Below are positions 18,723 through 27,734 of a stretch of DNA of 64,000 bases, one piece after another. The DNA lies in the NCBI GenBank assembly GCA_019241525.1, contig JAFAWY010000091.1, forward strand, positions 27,697 through 91,696, in the 5' to 3' direction. Source of the DNA: Pseudonocardiales bacterium. GTDB lineage: Bacteria > Actinomycetota > Actinomycetes > Mycobacteriales > Pseudonocardiaceae. Every line of letters begins with the position of its first letter. Position 1 is the stretch's first letter. A program made the position numbers and the translations under genes. The notes beneath the pieces are model-generated. The model was not told the origin of the DNA and searched no databases. It was given only the letters and a program-made list of their open reading frames with translations.

Positions 18723-19588
18723 CAGCCGGCGTCTTCCAGCATGCGGACCTGCTCCTCCACCGCGGGAGGCAATGGAGCGCGCCGCCGCAGCGCCGCGGGC
18801 AGCCGAACGATTGCCTCACCTAACGCGGTGCGAGCGACCCCGTCCCGCATCGAATCTCGGGCCAGAGACGTCGCAGCAGCGACGGCGACCGGCCGCGGCC
18901 TGCGCAAGACCGCGGTGAGCAAAGCGTTGCGCAGCTCGGCCACCCGGCGACGTTGCGGATCTGAACGGTTCGAGGAGGGATGGTGGTAAGCGACGATGTC
19001 ATGCAGATATGACCGCTCCCACCCTGCCGTAGCCAGGTCGTAACACAACAAGCGCTCCTCCCCCACAAAGAACAGCAGGCTGCTGAAGCCACCTACCTCA
19101 CAGAACGCCGCCTTGCGCATCACGGCCGAGCACGCCAGGAAACCCAGCACGGATGGACCGGGGGCATCCGGGGAACGGGGCAGCGGACTGCATTCCAGCA
19201 ACAGGGTGATCGGGTCGGCGCGGTGCATGGGGCCGACCAGCGTCCGAGCGGCGACCAGGCCAAGACGGGGGTGACTGTCCAGTACCACTGCGGCGCGCTC
19301 CAACGCACCTGGAGCCCACCAGGAATCGTCGTCGCTGAAAGCGACGTAAGGAGTACGCGCCGCCACCACGCCGAGATTGCGGGCAGCGGCACCGTGGTTT
19401 CTGGGCAACGCCAGCACGACCGTGGCGGCGAACTGGTCGCCCACCGCCTGGGCCGTACCGTCGGTTGAGCCGTTGTCCACGACGATTACCGGTGGTGCCG
19501 GAACAAGGTCGTGTAGCCGCTGTAGCGTGCGGATCAGCTCGTCGCGTCTGTTGCGGGTGGCGATGACCACCGTCACCCCGCTGCTCAT
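18722..19588 (-). CDS. Glycosyltransferase family 2
   Basis: 288-aa GT2 enzyme, a paralogue of the gene just downstream. It shows [21 protein letters not shown] at the N-terminus, [15 protein letters not shown], the metal-binding [11 protein letters not shown] near residue 85 and [18 protein letters not shown] near 165. The start is ATG 19588, at the head of a two-gene minus-strand unit. The 129-bp gap to the plus-strand UDP-xylose synthase gene must hold divergent promoters. The two GT2s are similar enough to suggest tandem duplication with later specialisation. Likely role: adding sugars to a surface glycan. Confidence 0.9.
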   Translation of the reverse strand: MSSGVTVVIATRNRRDELIRTLQRLHDLVPAPPVIVVDNGSTDGTAQAVGDQFAATVVLALPRNHGAAARNLGVVAARTPYVAFSDDDSWWAPGALERAAVVLDSHPRLGLVAARTLVGPMHRADPITLLLECSPLPRSPDAPGPSVLGFLACSAVMRKAAFCEVGGFSSLLFFVGEERLLCYDLATAGWERSYLHDIVAYHHPSSNRSDPQRRRVAELRNALLTAVLRRPRPVAVAAATSLARDSMRDGVARTALGEAIVRLPAALRRRAPLPPAVEEQVRMLEDAG

Positions 19589-19717
19589 CGCGGCTCCCCC
19601 AAGCGACGCACCCTGACGGGCCTTCGTACCCGCCGAGCGCCTGTGGCAAACATGCGACCGCGTTTCACTTCGCCCCAGCGGGGGTATCAGGCTGCGGGTA
19701 GAGCGACAGGGGGCGTG

Positions 19718-20734
19718 GTGAGCACCAGATTCAGCAGGGCTGTGGTGACAGGTGGAGCTGGGTTTCTCGGGTCACACCTGTGCGAACAACTGCTTCGCCG
19801 CGGTACTGGCGTCATGTGCCTGGACAATTTTCTCACCGGCACACCGGCCAATATTTCTCATCTCATCGGCGAGCCTAGATTTCGTCTGATCAAGTGCGAT
19901 GTGACCAACTTCGTGCACGTTCCCGGTCCAGTCGATTTGGTGTTACATCTGGCCTCGGCAGCGTCCCCTGCCGACTATCTACGGTTGCCCATCGAGACGC
20001 TCAAGGTAGGCAGCTTGGGCACGCTGCACGCACTGGGTTTGGCCACGGAGAAGGGCGCGCGCTTTGTTCTCGCGTCGACCAGCGAGGTTTATGGCGATCC
20101 GCAGCAGCACCCGCAAGGCGAGAGTTACTGGGGCAACGTCAACCCGGTCGGCCCGCGAAGTGTCTATGACGAAGCCAAGCGCTATGCCGAAGCGCTGACC
20201 ACCGCGTACCGGCTCTCGCGCGGCACGGATACCGCAATAGTCCGGATCTTCAACACTTACGGTCCCCGGATGCGGCCGGACGACGGGAGAGCCATCCCGA
20301 CCTTCATCCGCCAAGCGCTGGCTGGCGAGCCGCTGTCGGTCACCGGCGATGGCAGCCAAACCCGGTCGGTGTGCTACGTGGATGACACCATCCGCGGCAT
20401 CCTGGCGTTAGCCGAGTCGGACGAACCAGGGCCGGTGAACATCGGCGGCCCGCAGGAACTACCAGTTGCCGAGCTGGCCGCGACCGTCCTGGAGGTCAGC
20501 GGAGTACCGGGGTCGGTCCGGCATATCGCGCGCCCCGTCGACGATCCCCGCGTGCGACGCCCAGACATCACGTTGGCCCGCGAACTACTCAACTGGGAGC
20601 CGCAAGTCCAACTCCGCGACGGTCTCGCGCGAACTATCGCCTGGTTCCGATCCCAACTCTGCGGTGCCGACATAGGGACATACCGGCCAAACAAGCGTGC
20701 TGCGTACCCCGATATGGCTCCCTCTGGGACGTAG
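19718..20734 (+). CDS. UDP-glucuronate decarboxylase (UDP-xylose synthase) family protein
   Basis: 338-aa extended SDR that should convert UDP-glucuronate to UDP-xylose with bound NAD+. Cofactor motif [10 protein letters not shown] is near residue 11. The UXS-specific stretch [27 protein letters not shown], then [14 protein letters not shown] (catalytic Ser/Thr and Glu), [13 protein letters not shown] (Tyr and Lys) and [16 protein letters not shown] follow closely the pattern of known UXS enzymes rather than of RmlB or GalE. GTG 19718 (or 19715) is taken as start after a G-rich ribosome site. It opens the plus-strand glycan locus, 72 bp before the carbamoyltransferase. Alternative: a related 4,6-dehydratase. 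Confidence 0.82.
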   Translation: MSTRFSRAVVTGGAGFLGSHLCEQLLRRGTGVMCLDNFLTGTPANISHLIGEPRFRLIKCDVTNFVHVPGPVDLVLHLASAASPADYLRLPIETLKVGSLGTLHALGLATEKGARFVLASTSEVYGDPQQHPQGESYWGNVNPVGPRSVYDEAKRYAEALTTAYRLSRGTDTAIVRIFNTYGPRMRPDDGRAIPTFIRQALAGEPLSVTGDGSQTRSVCYVDDTIRGILALAESDEPGPVNIGGPQELPVAELAATVLEVSGVPGSVRHIARPVDDPRVRRPDITLARELLNWEPQVQLRDGLARTIAWFRSQLCGADIGTYRPNKRAAYPDMAPSGT

Positions 20735-20806
20735 TTTTGAACGCAATTTCGCTGGGTAGTCAGTCGCTATACGTTCGGGTGGCGGCTCATGCCTACGGAG
20801 GGCCAG

Positions 20807-22459
20807 ATGCGCGTCCTGGGTATCAACGCGATCTTCCACGATCCAGCAGCGGCGCTGGTCGTCGATGGGGAGATCGTGGCTGCCGCCGAGGAGGAGCGTT
20901 TCACCCGCCGCAAGCACGGCAAGCGCCCGGTACCGTTTGCCGCCTGGGAGCTGCCCGAGCGGGCCGCGCGCTGGTGCCTCCAGTCCGCCGGGATCGGTCC
21001 CGACGACCTCGATGCCGTTGCCTATTCGTATGACCCGGCATTGGTACGGCCGGACGTGGGCGGGTTGGATGAGCGGTGGGAGGATCTACGCACCACCTAC
21101 GCCCGGCGGGCTCCGCATTTTCTGGCCACTGCGCTGCCCGAGCTTGACCCGGCTGTCGTGCACTTCGTACCGCACCACCTTGCCCACGCCGCCTCCGCGG
21201 GCCTGGCCGCACCCTTTCGTGACTCCGCGGTCCTTGTTGCCGATGGTCGGGGGGAGGCCACCTCTTACCTGGCCGGTCGCTACCGCGACGGCGAGCTCGA
21301 CGTGCTGGCCAGCCAGGAACTGCCCCATTCGTTGGGCTTGATGTACGAGGAGGTCACCGATCACCTGGGTTTCCTGCGCTCCTCCGACGAGTACAAGGTG
21401 ATGGCGCTGGCGTCGTACGGGCGCCAGCCCGGCACCGAACCCGCGTTGCTGCCCACCCTGCGCGACCTCATTTACCCCACTGGCGACGGCGGGTTCGTCG
21501 TGCGGCCCATCGACTGGTCCGAACTCGCCAAGCGGCGCCCGCCCGATGAAGAGCTGCAACCCGAGCACGTCGAACTCGCCGCCGCGGTGCAGGTGCGCCT
21601 GGAGGAGGTGCTGCTGGAGCTGGCATCGTGGCTGCACCGGCGCACCGGCGAGCGGCGCCTGGCGATGGCCGGCGGGGTGGCACTCAACTGCGTCGCGAAC
21701 ACCCGCCTGGCCGCGCAAGGCCCCTTCGACGAAGTCTGGGTGCAGCCCGCTGCGGGAGACGCGGGCACCGCACTCGGCGGGGCTTTACACCTCGCGCAGT
21801 CCTTCGGTGAGCCGATCACACCGATGCCAGGAGCCGACCTTGGCCGGGGCTTCAGCGATGACGAACTGACCCGCTGGCTGGACGATGCGCACATCCGCTA
21901 CGAACGCCCACCAGACGCAGCGGCAGCAGCCGCCGAGGCGTTGGCCGCCGACGCGATCGTGGCGTGGTTCCAGGGACGCAGCGAGTTCGGCCCTCGCGCG
22001 TTGGGCCATCGCTCGCTGCTCGCGCACCCAGGCCACGCCCGGAACCTCGACCGGCTCAACGCAGTCAAAGGACGTGAGCAGTTCCGTCCGGTGGCGCCCA
22101 TGGTGCTGGCCGAGCGGGCTGCCGAGCTGTTCAACCGCGGCCCGCTGCCCAGCCCATACATGCTGTTCGTCCACGACGTCGCACCCCGATGGCGCGACCG
22201 GATCCCGGCGGTGGTGCACGTCGACGGCACCGCACGGATCCAGACCATCGACCGGGACAGCGAGCCGCTGCTGGCGCGGCTGCTGGACCGGTTCGCCGAG
22301 CTGACCGGCCTGCCGACAGTGGTCAACACCAGCCTGAACACCGCAGGGCGGCCCATGGTCGACGACCCGCGCGACGCCCTGGAGTGTTTCGGGTCAGCTC
22401 CGGTCGACGTGCTGGTGCTCGGGCCGTTTGTCGTGCGGCGTTGCGAGCTCACCCGATGA
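20807..22459 (+). CDS. Sugar O-carbamoyltransferase (NodU/CmcH/TobZ family)
   Basis: 550-aa enzyme expected to activate carbamoyl phosphate with ATP to carbamoyl-AMP and transfer the carbamoyl group to a hydroxyl. The N-terminal Kae1-like domain has INAIFHDPAAALVVDGEIVAAAEEERFTRRKH and the iron/ATP-site HHLAHAASA near residue 125, plus DGRGEATSY near 149. The C-terminal YrdC-like part shows FQGRSEFGPRALGHRSLLAHP near 386-406 and NTSLNTAGRPMVDDP near 505. ATG 20807 has GGAGG six bases upstream. Its stop overlaps the next start. Family members decorate nodulation factors and antibiotics; in this setting, carbamoylation of a sugar in the heptose-type glycan is the natural inference. Confidence 0.9.
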   Translation: MRVLGINAIFHDPAAALVVDGEIVAAAEEERFTRRKHGKRPVPFAAWELPERAARWCLQSAGIGPDDLDAVAYSYDPALVRPDVGGLDERWEDLRTTYARRAPHFLATALPELDPAVVHFVPHHLAHAASAGLAAPFRDSAVLVADGRGEATSYLAGRYRDGELDVLASQELPHSLGLMYEEVTDHLGFLRSSDEYKVMALASYGRQPGTEPALLPTLRDLIYPTGDGGFVVRPIDWSELAKRRPPDEELQPEHVELAAAVQVRLEEVLLELASWLHRRTGERRLAMAGGVALNCVANTRLAAQGPFDEVWVQPAAGDAGTALGGALHLAQSFGEPITPMPGADLGRGFSDDELTRWLDDAHIRYERPPDAAAAAAEALAADAIVAWFQGRSEFGPRALGHRSLLAHPGHARNLDRLNAVKGREQFRPVAPMVLAERAAELFNRGPLPSPYMLFVHDVAPRWRDRIPAVVHVDGTARIQTIDRDSEPLLARLLDRFAELTGLPTVVNTSLNTAGRPMVDDPRDALECFGSAPVDVLVLGPFVVRRCELTR

Positions 22460-23934
22460 GCTACACCGTGGTGATCCCGACAATCGGCCGGGCGAATTTA
22501 GACCAGCTCCTGACACGGCTGGCAGAGCTGATGCAGCCCGTGCTCGTCGTCGACGATCGGCCGGCCACCGGCGCGGAGCTGCGGCTGCCGGACACCGGCG
22601 CCTCGGTGCAGGTGCTGCGCTCGGCAGGACGCGGTCCGGCAGCGGCGCGCAACGTTGGGTGGCGCGCCGCGGATACCGAGTGGGTGGCGTTCCTCGATGA
22701 CGACGTGCTGCCTGGGCCGGACTGGGCCGCGCAGTTGGTCCACGACCTGCACGGGCTTGGCGCGGATGTGGGCGCCACCCAGGGTCGCATCGAGGTGCCG
22801 CTTCCGGGGCACCGGCGACCCACCGACGCCGAGCGCGGCACCGCTGGTTTGGCCACGGCCCGGTGGATCACTGCGGACATGGCTTACCGCCGCGCCGCAC
22901 TGAAGCGGGTCGGTGGCTTCGATGAACGCTTCGGTCGTGCCTACCGGGAAGACGCCGATCTGGCGTTGCGGGTGATCGCCGCTGGCTACCGGGTCGTGCA
23001 GGGGCAGCGGCACACCGTGCACCCGGTGCGGCAGTCCGGACCGCTGGCCAGCGTGCGCGCGCAACGCGGCAACGCCGACGACGTCTTGATGCGGCGCCGG
23101 CACGGATCTGGCTGGCGGGAACGGATCGGCGACGGACCCGGCCGGTTGCGACGGCACCTGCTGACCACCGCAGCCGCCGCGGTGGCGGTCGGTGCCGCGA
23201 CGCGCCGCCACCCCCGGGTGGCGGGTGCGGCGGGTCTGGTGTGGGCTGTGCTGACCACCGAGTTCGCCGCGCACAGGATCCTGCCCGGGCCGCGCAGCGC
23301 CGGCGAGATCGGACGGATGCTGGTTACCAGTGTCGCCATCCCCCCGGCGGCGTGCTGGCACCGGTTGGCTGGCGAACTGCGCTGGCGAGCTGTGCCCCCA
23401 GCCATCGGTGTGCCCGCCGCGGTGCTGTTCGATCGTGACGGCACGCTAGTTCACGACGTCCCCTACAACACCGATCCTGCGGTGGTGCAGCCGGTTCCCG
23501 GCGCCCGCACGGCGCTGGATCGGCTCCGTGACCTTGGTATCCCCGTCGGTGTCGTCACTAACCAGTCCGGGGTGGCGCGCGGGCTGATCAGCCCTGCCCA
23601 GCTGCAGCGGGTCAACACCAGGGTGTCGGAGTTACTGGGCCCGTTCCAAGCGTGGAGTGTCTGCGTGCACGGCGAAAACGACGGCTGCGGCTGTCGCAAG
23701 CCGGCCCCAGGTCTGGTCAAAGACGCCGCCGGGCAGCTGGGCGTTCCGGCAGACCGGTGCGTGGTCATCGGAGATACCGGCGCTGATGTCACCGCCGCCG
23801 CCGCGGCCGGTGCCCGGGGAATCCTGGTGCCCACCGACCGCACGCTGCACCCGGAAATCCAGGCCGCCGCCGAAGTAGCTCCAGACATCAGCACAGCCGT
23901 CGAACTCGCCCTGTCCGGGCGGGTCGGGCCATGA
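22456..23934 (+). CDS. GT2 glycosyltransferase fused to GmhB-type HAD phosphatase
   Basis: 492-aa two-domain protein. Residues about 1-225 are a GT2 transferase (SYTVVIPTIGRANLDQLL, AARNVGWRAADTEWVAFLDDDVLPG with the metal-binding DDD, and FGRAYREDADLALRV). Residues about 234-275 include hydrophobic stretches that may touch the membrane. Residues about 317-485 are a HAD phosphatase matching heptose 1,7-bisphosphate phosphatase: LFDRDGTLVHDVPYN (nucleophile Asp and partner Asp), TNQSGVARG, a zinc loop CVHGENDGCGCRKPAPG and VIGDTGADV. It should dephosphorylate heptose 1,7-bisphosphate between the two HldE-type steps encoded downstream. The ATG overlaps the carbamoyltransferase stop and the end overlaps GT9, both by four bases. 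An upstream in-frame open stretch is shadow of the previous gene. Confidence 0.88.
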   Translation: MSYTVVIPTIGRANLDQLLTRLAELMQPVLVVDDRPATGAELRLPDTGASVQVLRSAGRGPAAARNVGWRAADTEWVAFLDDDVLPGPDWAAQLVHDLHGLGADVGATQGRIEVPLPGHRRPTDAERGTAGLATARWITADMAYRRAALKRVGGFDERFGRAYREDADLALRVIAAGYRVVQGQRHTVHPVRQSGPLASVRAQRGNADDVLMRRRHGSGWRERIGDGPGRLRRHLLTTAAAAVAVGAATRRHPRVAGAAGLVWAVLTTEFAAHRILPGPRSAGEIGRMLVTSVAIPPAACWHRLAGELRWRAVPPAIGVPAAVLFDRDGTLVHDVPYNTDPAVVQPVPGARTALDRLRDLGIPVGVVTNQSGVARGLISPAQLQRVNTRVSELLGPFQAWSVCVHGENDGCGCRKPAPGLVKDAAGQLGVPADRCVVIGDTGADVTAAAAAGARGILVPTDRTLHPEIQAAAEVAPDISTAVELALSGRVGP

Positions 23935-24974
23935 GCACCGCCCCGATGGCCGGAACCGTTCTGGTCGCTCGGCTCGACAATGCGGGAGATGTGCTGCTGG
24001 CCGGGCCGGCGGTGCGGGCCGTCGCCGCGGACGCCGACAAGGTCGTGATGCTCGCCGGCCCACACGGCAGCGCGGCCGCGGCGCTGCTGCCTGGCGTAGA
24101 CGAGGTCATCGAGTGGTGCGCACCGTGGATTGATCCCAATCCCGACCCGGTCACGCCGGAGCACGTCGCCGCCCTCCAGGAGGCGGTACGGGTGCACGCG
24201 CCGCAGGCCGCGCTGCTGTTGACCTCGTTTCACCAGTCCCCGCTGCCCCTGGCGCTGCTGCTGCGGCTGGCCGGAGTCGGCTGGATTGGCGCGATCAGCG
24301 AGGACTATCCCGGTTCACTGCTGGATCTGCGCCATCACGTCGAGGGCGACGTACCCGAGGCACAGCGAGGCCTCAGCCTGGCTGAGGCTGCCGGCTACCG
24401 GCTACCGGCCGGGGACGACGGGCGCCTTGCGGTGCGCCGGCCGCTGCCTGCTGTCGAGCACCTCACGGGAGCGCCCGGCTTTGTCGTGATGCACCCGGGT
24501 GCATCGGTTCCCGCCCGGGAATGGCCCGCGCAGCACTGCGCAGCAGCGGTCCGATTGCTCACCGACGCCGGTTATCGCGTTGTCGTCACCGGATCGGCAT
24601 GTCAGCAACGGCTCACCGCGCAGGTGGCCGGCGACACCGGCATCGATCTCGGCGGCCGCACCGACCTGCGCACGTTGGCTGCGGTCCTTGACCGCGCCGG
24701 CGTGGTGATCGCCGGCAACACAGGGCCAGCACACCTGGCCGCCGCAGTAGGCACACCGGTGGTGTCACTGTTCGCTCCAGTCGTACCCGCAGCCCGGTGG
24801 GCGCCCTACGGCGTTGCCACCGTCTTGCTCGGTGACCAGCAAGCACCCTGCCGCGATACCCGGGCGCGGCACTGCCCCGTGCCCGGCCATCCGTGCCTAT
24901 CCGGTGTGCAGCCAGCCGACGTCGTCGATGCGATCAGTTCCCTGTTCCGGACCCGGATGGAGGTCGTGGCATGA
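23931..24974 (+). CDS. Glycosyltransferase family 9 (heptosyltransferase type)
   Basis: 347-aa GT-B enzyme of the ADP-heptose:LPS heptosyltransferase family. N-terminal LVARLDNAGDVLLAGPAVRAVA is the acceptor-side signature. FVVMHPGASVPAREWP near residue 183 and VIAGNTGPAHLAAAVGTPVVSLFAPV near 260 form the nucleotide-sugar site. A Cys-containing tail (CRDTRARHCPVPGHPCLSG) near 310 is typical of actinobacterial members. GT9 enzymes characteristically use ADP-heptose, which fits the GmhA, GmhB and HldE-like genes in the same operon. ATGA overlaps occur at both ends. Acceptor unknown. Confidence 0.88.
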   Translation: MSTAPMAGTVLVARLDNAGDVLLAGPAVRAVAADADKVVMLAGPHGSAAAALLPGVDEVIEWCAPWIDPNPDPVTPEHVAALQEAVRVHAPQAALLLTSFHQSPLPLALLLRLAGVGWIGAISEDYPGSLLDLRHHVEGDVPEAQRGLSLAEAAGYRLPAGDDGRLAVRRPLPAVEHLTGAPGFVVMHPGASVPAREWPAQHCAAAVRLLTDAGYRVVVTGSACQQRLTAQVAGDTGIDLGGRTDLRTLAAVLDRAGVVIAGNTGPAHLAAAVGTPVVSLFAPVVPAARWAPYGVATVLLGDQQAPCRDTRARHCPVPGHPCLSGVQPADVVDAISSLFRTRMEVVA

Positions 24975-25921
24975 ACGTGCTGCACTGGCATGTCCACGGC
25001 TCCTGGAGCACGGCGTTCGTCCACGGTCCGCACACCTACCTGGTGCCGGTAACACCGGATCGAGATGCCGACGGCCGTGGCCGGGCCCGGACATTCGACT
25101 GGCCCCCGAACGCGGTGGAGATCACGCCTGCTGCGCTGGCCAGTGCGGACATCGACGTCGTCGTGCTGCAACGCCCGCACGAGCTCCAACTGGTGCAACA
25201 GTGGTTGGGCCGCCGGCCCGGACGCGATGTGCCGGCCGTTTACGTCGAGCACAACACGCCTGGGGGTGACGTTCCCAGCACCCGCCATCCGATGGCCGAT
25301 CAGTTCGACATCCCCGTCGTGCATGTCACGCCGTTCAACGATGTTTTCTGGGACTGCGGCCGCGCACCCACTGTGGTGATCGAACATGGCATCCCCGACC
25401 CTGGTTACCAGTACACCGGTGACATCCCGCACGCCGCGGTGGTCATCAACGAACCGGTTCGCCGCGGGCGGGTGACCGGCACCGACCTGCTACCCCGCTT
25501 CGCCGGTCAGGCTGCGCTGGATGTCTTCGGCATGGCGGTGTCGCAGCTACCGGCCAGCGACCGGATCACCACCTTCGAGGACCTTCCCCAGGCCCGGATG
25601 CACACTGAGCTGGCCCGGCGCCGGGTGTACCTGCACCCGATCCGCTGGACCTCGCTCGGCCTGTCACTGCTCGAGGCCATGCATCTGGGGATGCCAGTGG
25701 TCGCACTCGGCACCACCGAGGTGGCGGAGGCGGTACCACCTGATGCCGGTGTCATCTCCACGCGGATCGATCGGCTGGCCAGCGCACTGCGAACGTTCAT
25801 CGCCGACCCTGACCTTGCCCAGCACGCGGGCGTGATGGCCCGAACCGCGGCCCGCCGCAGGTACTCCCTCGATCGGTTCTGCACCGACTGGGATCAGCTG
25901 TTCAAGGAGGTGAGCCGGTGA
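24971..25921 (+). CDS. GT-B fold glycosyltransferase (GT4-like)
   Basis: 316-aa transferase with weak but recognisable GT4 features. The N-terminal domain (MNVLHWHVHGSWSTAFVHGPHTYLVPV) includes a conserved VYVEHNTPGGDVPSTRHPM segment, and the C-terminal half carries the donor-site EAMHLGMPVVALGTTEVAEAV near residue 235, akin to the E-x7-E region of retaining GT4 enzymes. The chain is shorter than most GT4 proteins. The ATG at 24971 overlaps the GT9 stop as ATGA; an upstream in-frame ATG at 24893 would overlap GT9 by about 80 bases and is rejected. It ends in GTGA with the next transferase. Substrate unknown. Confidence 0.85.
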   Translation: MNVLHWHVHGSWSTAFVHGPHTYLVPVTPDRDADGRGRARTFDWPPNAVEITPAALASADIDVVVLQRPHELQLVQQWLGRRPGRDVPAVYVEHNTPGGDVPSTRHPMADQFDIPVVHVTPFNDVFWDCGRAPTVVIEHGIPDPGYQYTGDIPHAAVVINEPVRRGRVTGTDLLPRFAGQAALDVFGMAVSQLPASDRITTFEDLPQARMHTELARRRVYLHPIRWTSLGLSLLEAMHLGMPVVALGTTEVAEAVPPDAGVISTRIDRLASALRTFIADPDLAQHAGVMARTAARRRYSLDRFCTDWDQLFKEVSR

Positions 25922-27156
25922 GGATTGCCCTGATATCCGAGCACGCCAGCCCGCTCGCGGCGATCGGCGGTGCCGACTCAGGTGGCCAGAATGTGCACGT
26001 CGCACAGCTCGCTCGAGCATTGGGCGAGCGCGGGCACCACGTGACCGTCTTCACCCGTCGCGACGACCCCGGATCGCCCGATCGGGTCCGGATAGGCCCT
26101 GGAGTGACTGTCGAGCATGTTCGCGCGGGACCCGTCACCATGCTGCCCAAGGACGCCTTGCTGCCCCACATGGCCCAGTTCGGCGATCATCTGGCGCAGC
26201 GATGGCTGGTGGAGCCCCCAGATGTCGCGCACGCGCACTTCTGGATGAGCGGACTGGCAGCGCAACGCGCGGCCCGCAGAATCGGCATCCCCGTGCTGCA
26301 GACTTTTCACGCGCTCGGCGTAGTTAAGCGCCGGCACCAGGGCGCGTCAGATCCCAGCCCGCGGTCGCGGTTGCGGCTGGAGAAGCAGCTAGCGCGGGAC
26401 GCGGCGCTGGTGGTGGCAACCTGCACTGATGAGGTGACCGAGCTGACCGCCCTTGGCGTGCCAGCGTCCCAGGTAGCAGTGGTGCCGTGCGGGGTGGACT
26501 TGGAATGCTTCACCCCCCGCGGGCCGCGGGCGGCGCGCGGCGGCCGCCATCGCATCCTGTCCCTGGGGCGGCTGGTCGAGCGTAAGGGCGTCGAGACGAC
26601 CGTCCGGGCGATGGCTGCAGTGCCGGACGCGGAACTGGTCATTGCCGGTGGTGGGGACGCCATTGCGGATGCTGAGCAGGCCAGGCTGACCATGGTTGCG
26701 GCGGCAAGTGGCGTGCAAGATCGGGTCCGGCTGATCGGCCAGATCCCCCGAGATGAGGTTCCCGCGCTGCTGCGCTCAGCCGACGTGGTGGTCAGCGTGC
26801 CGTGGTACGAACCGTTCGGGATGGTACCCCTGGAGGCGATGGCCTGCGGGGTACCGGTGATTGCCTCCGCGGTGGGTGGGCACCTCGACACCGTGGTCGA
26901 CGGGCGCACCGGCGCGCTGGTACCACCCCGGGACCCGGCCGCGCTGGCACAGCGGCTGCGCGAATTGCTCGCCGATCCCGCGAGGCTCGCGGCCATCGGT
27001 TCGGCCGCCGCGACGCGGGCGCGGGTTCACTACGGCTGGAGCCGTATCGCGACGGAGACAGAAGCGCTCTACCGCCAAGTGCTGGCAGGCGAGGAGGTCA
27101 AGGCAGCCTGCCTGCCGGGAAGCAGCCCAGCCACCGCCGCGGGAGGCCAACCATGA
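25918..27156 (+). CDS. Glycosyltransferase family 4
   Basis: 412-aa GT-B retaining glycosyltransferase. The N-terminal domain opens with RIALISEHASPLAAIGGADSGGQNVHVAQLARALGERGH, a pattern shared with sucrose-phosphate-synthase-like and MshA-like enzymes. The donor domain begins near residue 215 (HRILSLGRLVERKGVETTVRAMA) and ends with WYEPFGMVPLEAMACGVPVIASAVGGHLDTVVDGRTG, containing the E-x7-E motif. GTG start 25918 overlaps the previous stop; the end overlaps GmhA by four bases. Probably adds a hexose or heptose to the same glycan. A homologous UDP-sugar donor role is likely but unproven. Confidence 0.9.
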   Translation: MRIALISEHASPLAAIGGADSGGQNVHVAQLARALGERGHHVTVFTRRDDPGSPDRVRIGPGVTVEHVRAGPVTMLPKDALLPHMAQFGDHLAQRWLVEPPDVAHAHFWMSGLAAQRAARRIGIPVLQTFHALGVVKRRHQGASDPSPRSRLRLEKQLARDAALVVATCTDEVTELTALGVPASQVAVVPCGVDLECFTPRGPRAARGGRHRILSLGRLVERKGVETTVRAMAAVPDAELVIAGGGDAIADAEQARLTMVAAASGVQDRVRLIGQIPRDEVPALLRSADVVVSVPWYEPFGMVPLEAMACGVPVIASAVGGHLDTVVDGRTGALVPPRDPAALAQRLRELLADPARLAAIGSAAATRARVHYGWSRIATETEALYRQVLAGEEVKAACLPGSSPATAAGGQP

Positions 27157-27734
27157 GCCGCGAGCACCTAGCCGCGTTGCGCAGCGCGCTGGCGGCGATG
27201 GAGGACATCGCCGGTGCCCGCGCGGTGCTGTGGGGGCGTCACCTCGCGGGCGTGCTCGGCGCCGGGGGCCGCTTGCTCGCCTGCGGTAACGGCGGCAGCG
27301 CCGCGGAGGCCCAGCATCTCACCGGCGAGCTCGTCGGCCGGTTCCTGCATGATCGGCGTCCTCTGTCGGCGATCGCCCTGCATGCCGACACCTCGGCGCT
27401 CACTGCGATCACCAATGACTACGGCGGCCACGAATCCTTCGCCCGGCAGGTGTTCGCGCACGGTCGCCCAGGTGATGTGCTCATCGCGCTGTCCACCAGC
27501 GGCGCCAGCCGCAACGTGGTCTCAGCAGCAAAGGCGGCGCACGAGGTCGGCATGATCGCGTGGGCGCTGACCGGCCCGGCGCCCAACACGCTGGCCGCGG
27601 TCTGCGACGACGCGATCGCCGTTGAGGCCCCTAACGCCGCCACCGTGCAGGAGATCCATCTCGCCATCGTGCACGCGATCTGTCTCGCGATCGACGAGGC
27701 TCTGGGCGTGACCCCGCTGAAACTGCAGCTATGA
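27153..27734 (+). CDS. gmhA: Sedoheptulose 7-phosphate isomerase (GmhA-like SIS protein)
   Basis: 193 aa, the usual GmhA length. It converts sedoheptulose 7-phosphate to D-glycero-D-manno-heptose 7-phosphate, the first step of nucleotide-heptose synthesis. The SIS domain shows CGNGGSAAEAQHLTGELVGRF (residues 44-64, with the zinc/substrate His and Glu), STSGASRNVV near 118 (phosphate loop) and QEIHLAIVHAICLAID near 166 (catalytic Glu and zinc His). These key residues separate GmhA from the DiaA and GlmS-type SIS proteins. ATG 27153 overlaps the GT4 stop, and the stop overlaps the HldE-like gene. An in-frame extension upstream to 26802 lies inside GT4 and is not coding. Confidence 0.88.
   Translation: MSREHLAALRSALAAMEDIAGARAVLWGRHLAGVLGAGGRLLACGNGGSAAEAQHLTGELVGRFLHDRRPLSAIALHADTSALTAITNDYGGHESFARQVFAHGRPGDVLIALSTSGASRNVVSAAKAAHEVGMIAWALTGPAPNTLAAVCDDAIAVEAPNAATVQEIHLAIVHAICLAIDEALGVTPLKLQL

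Noticed and set aside
20737..20773. Promoter before the carbamoyltransferase (TTGAAC and TATACG)
   Set aside because: The boxes are about 25 bp apart, too far for a sigma-70-type promoter; no better spaced pair was convincing.
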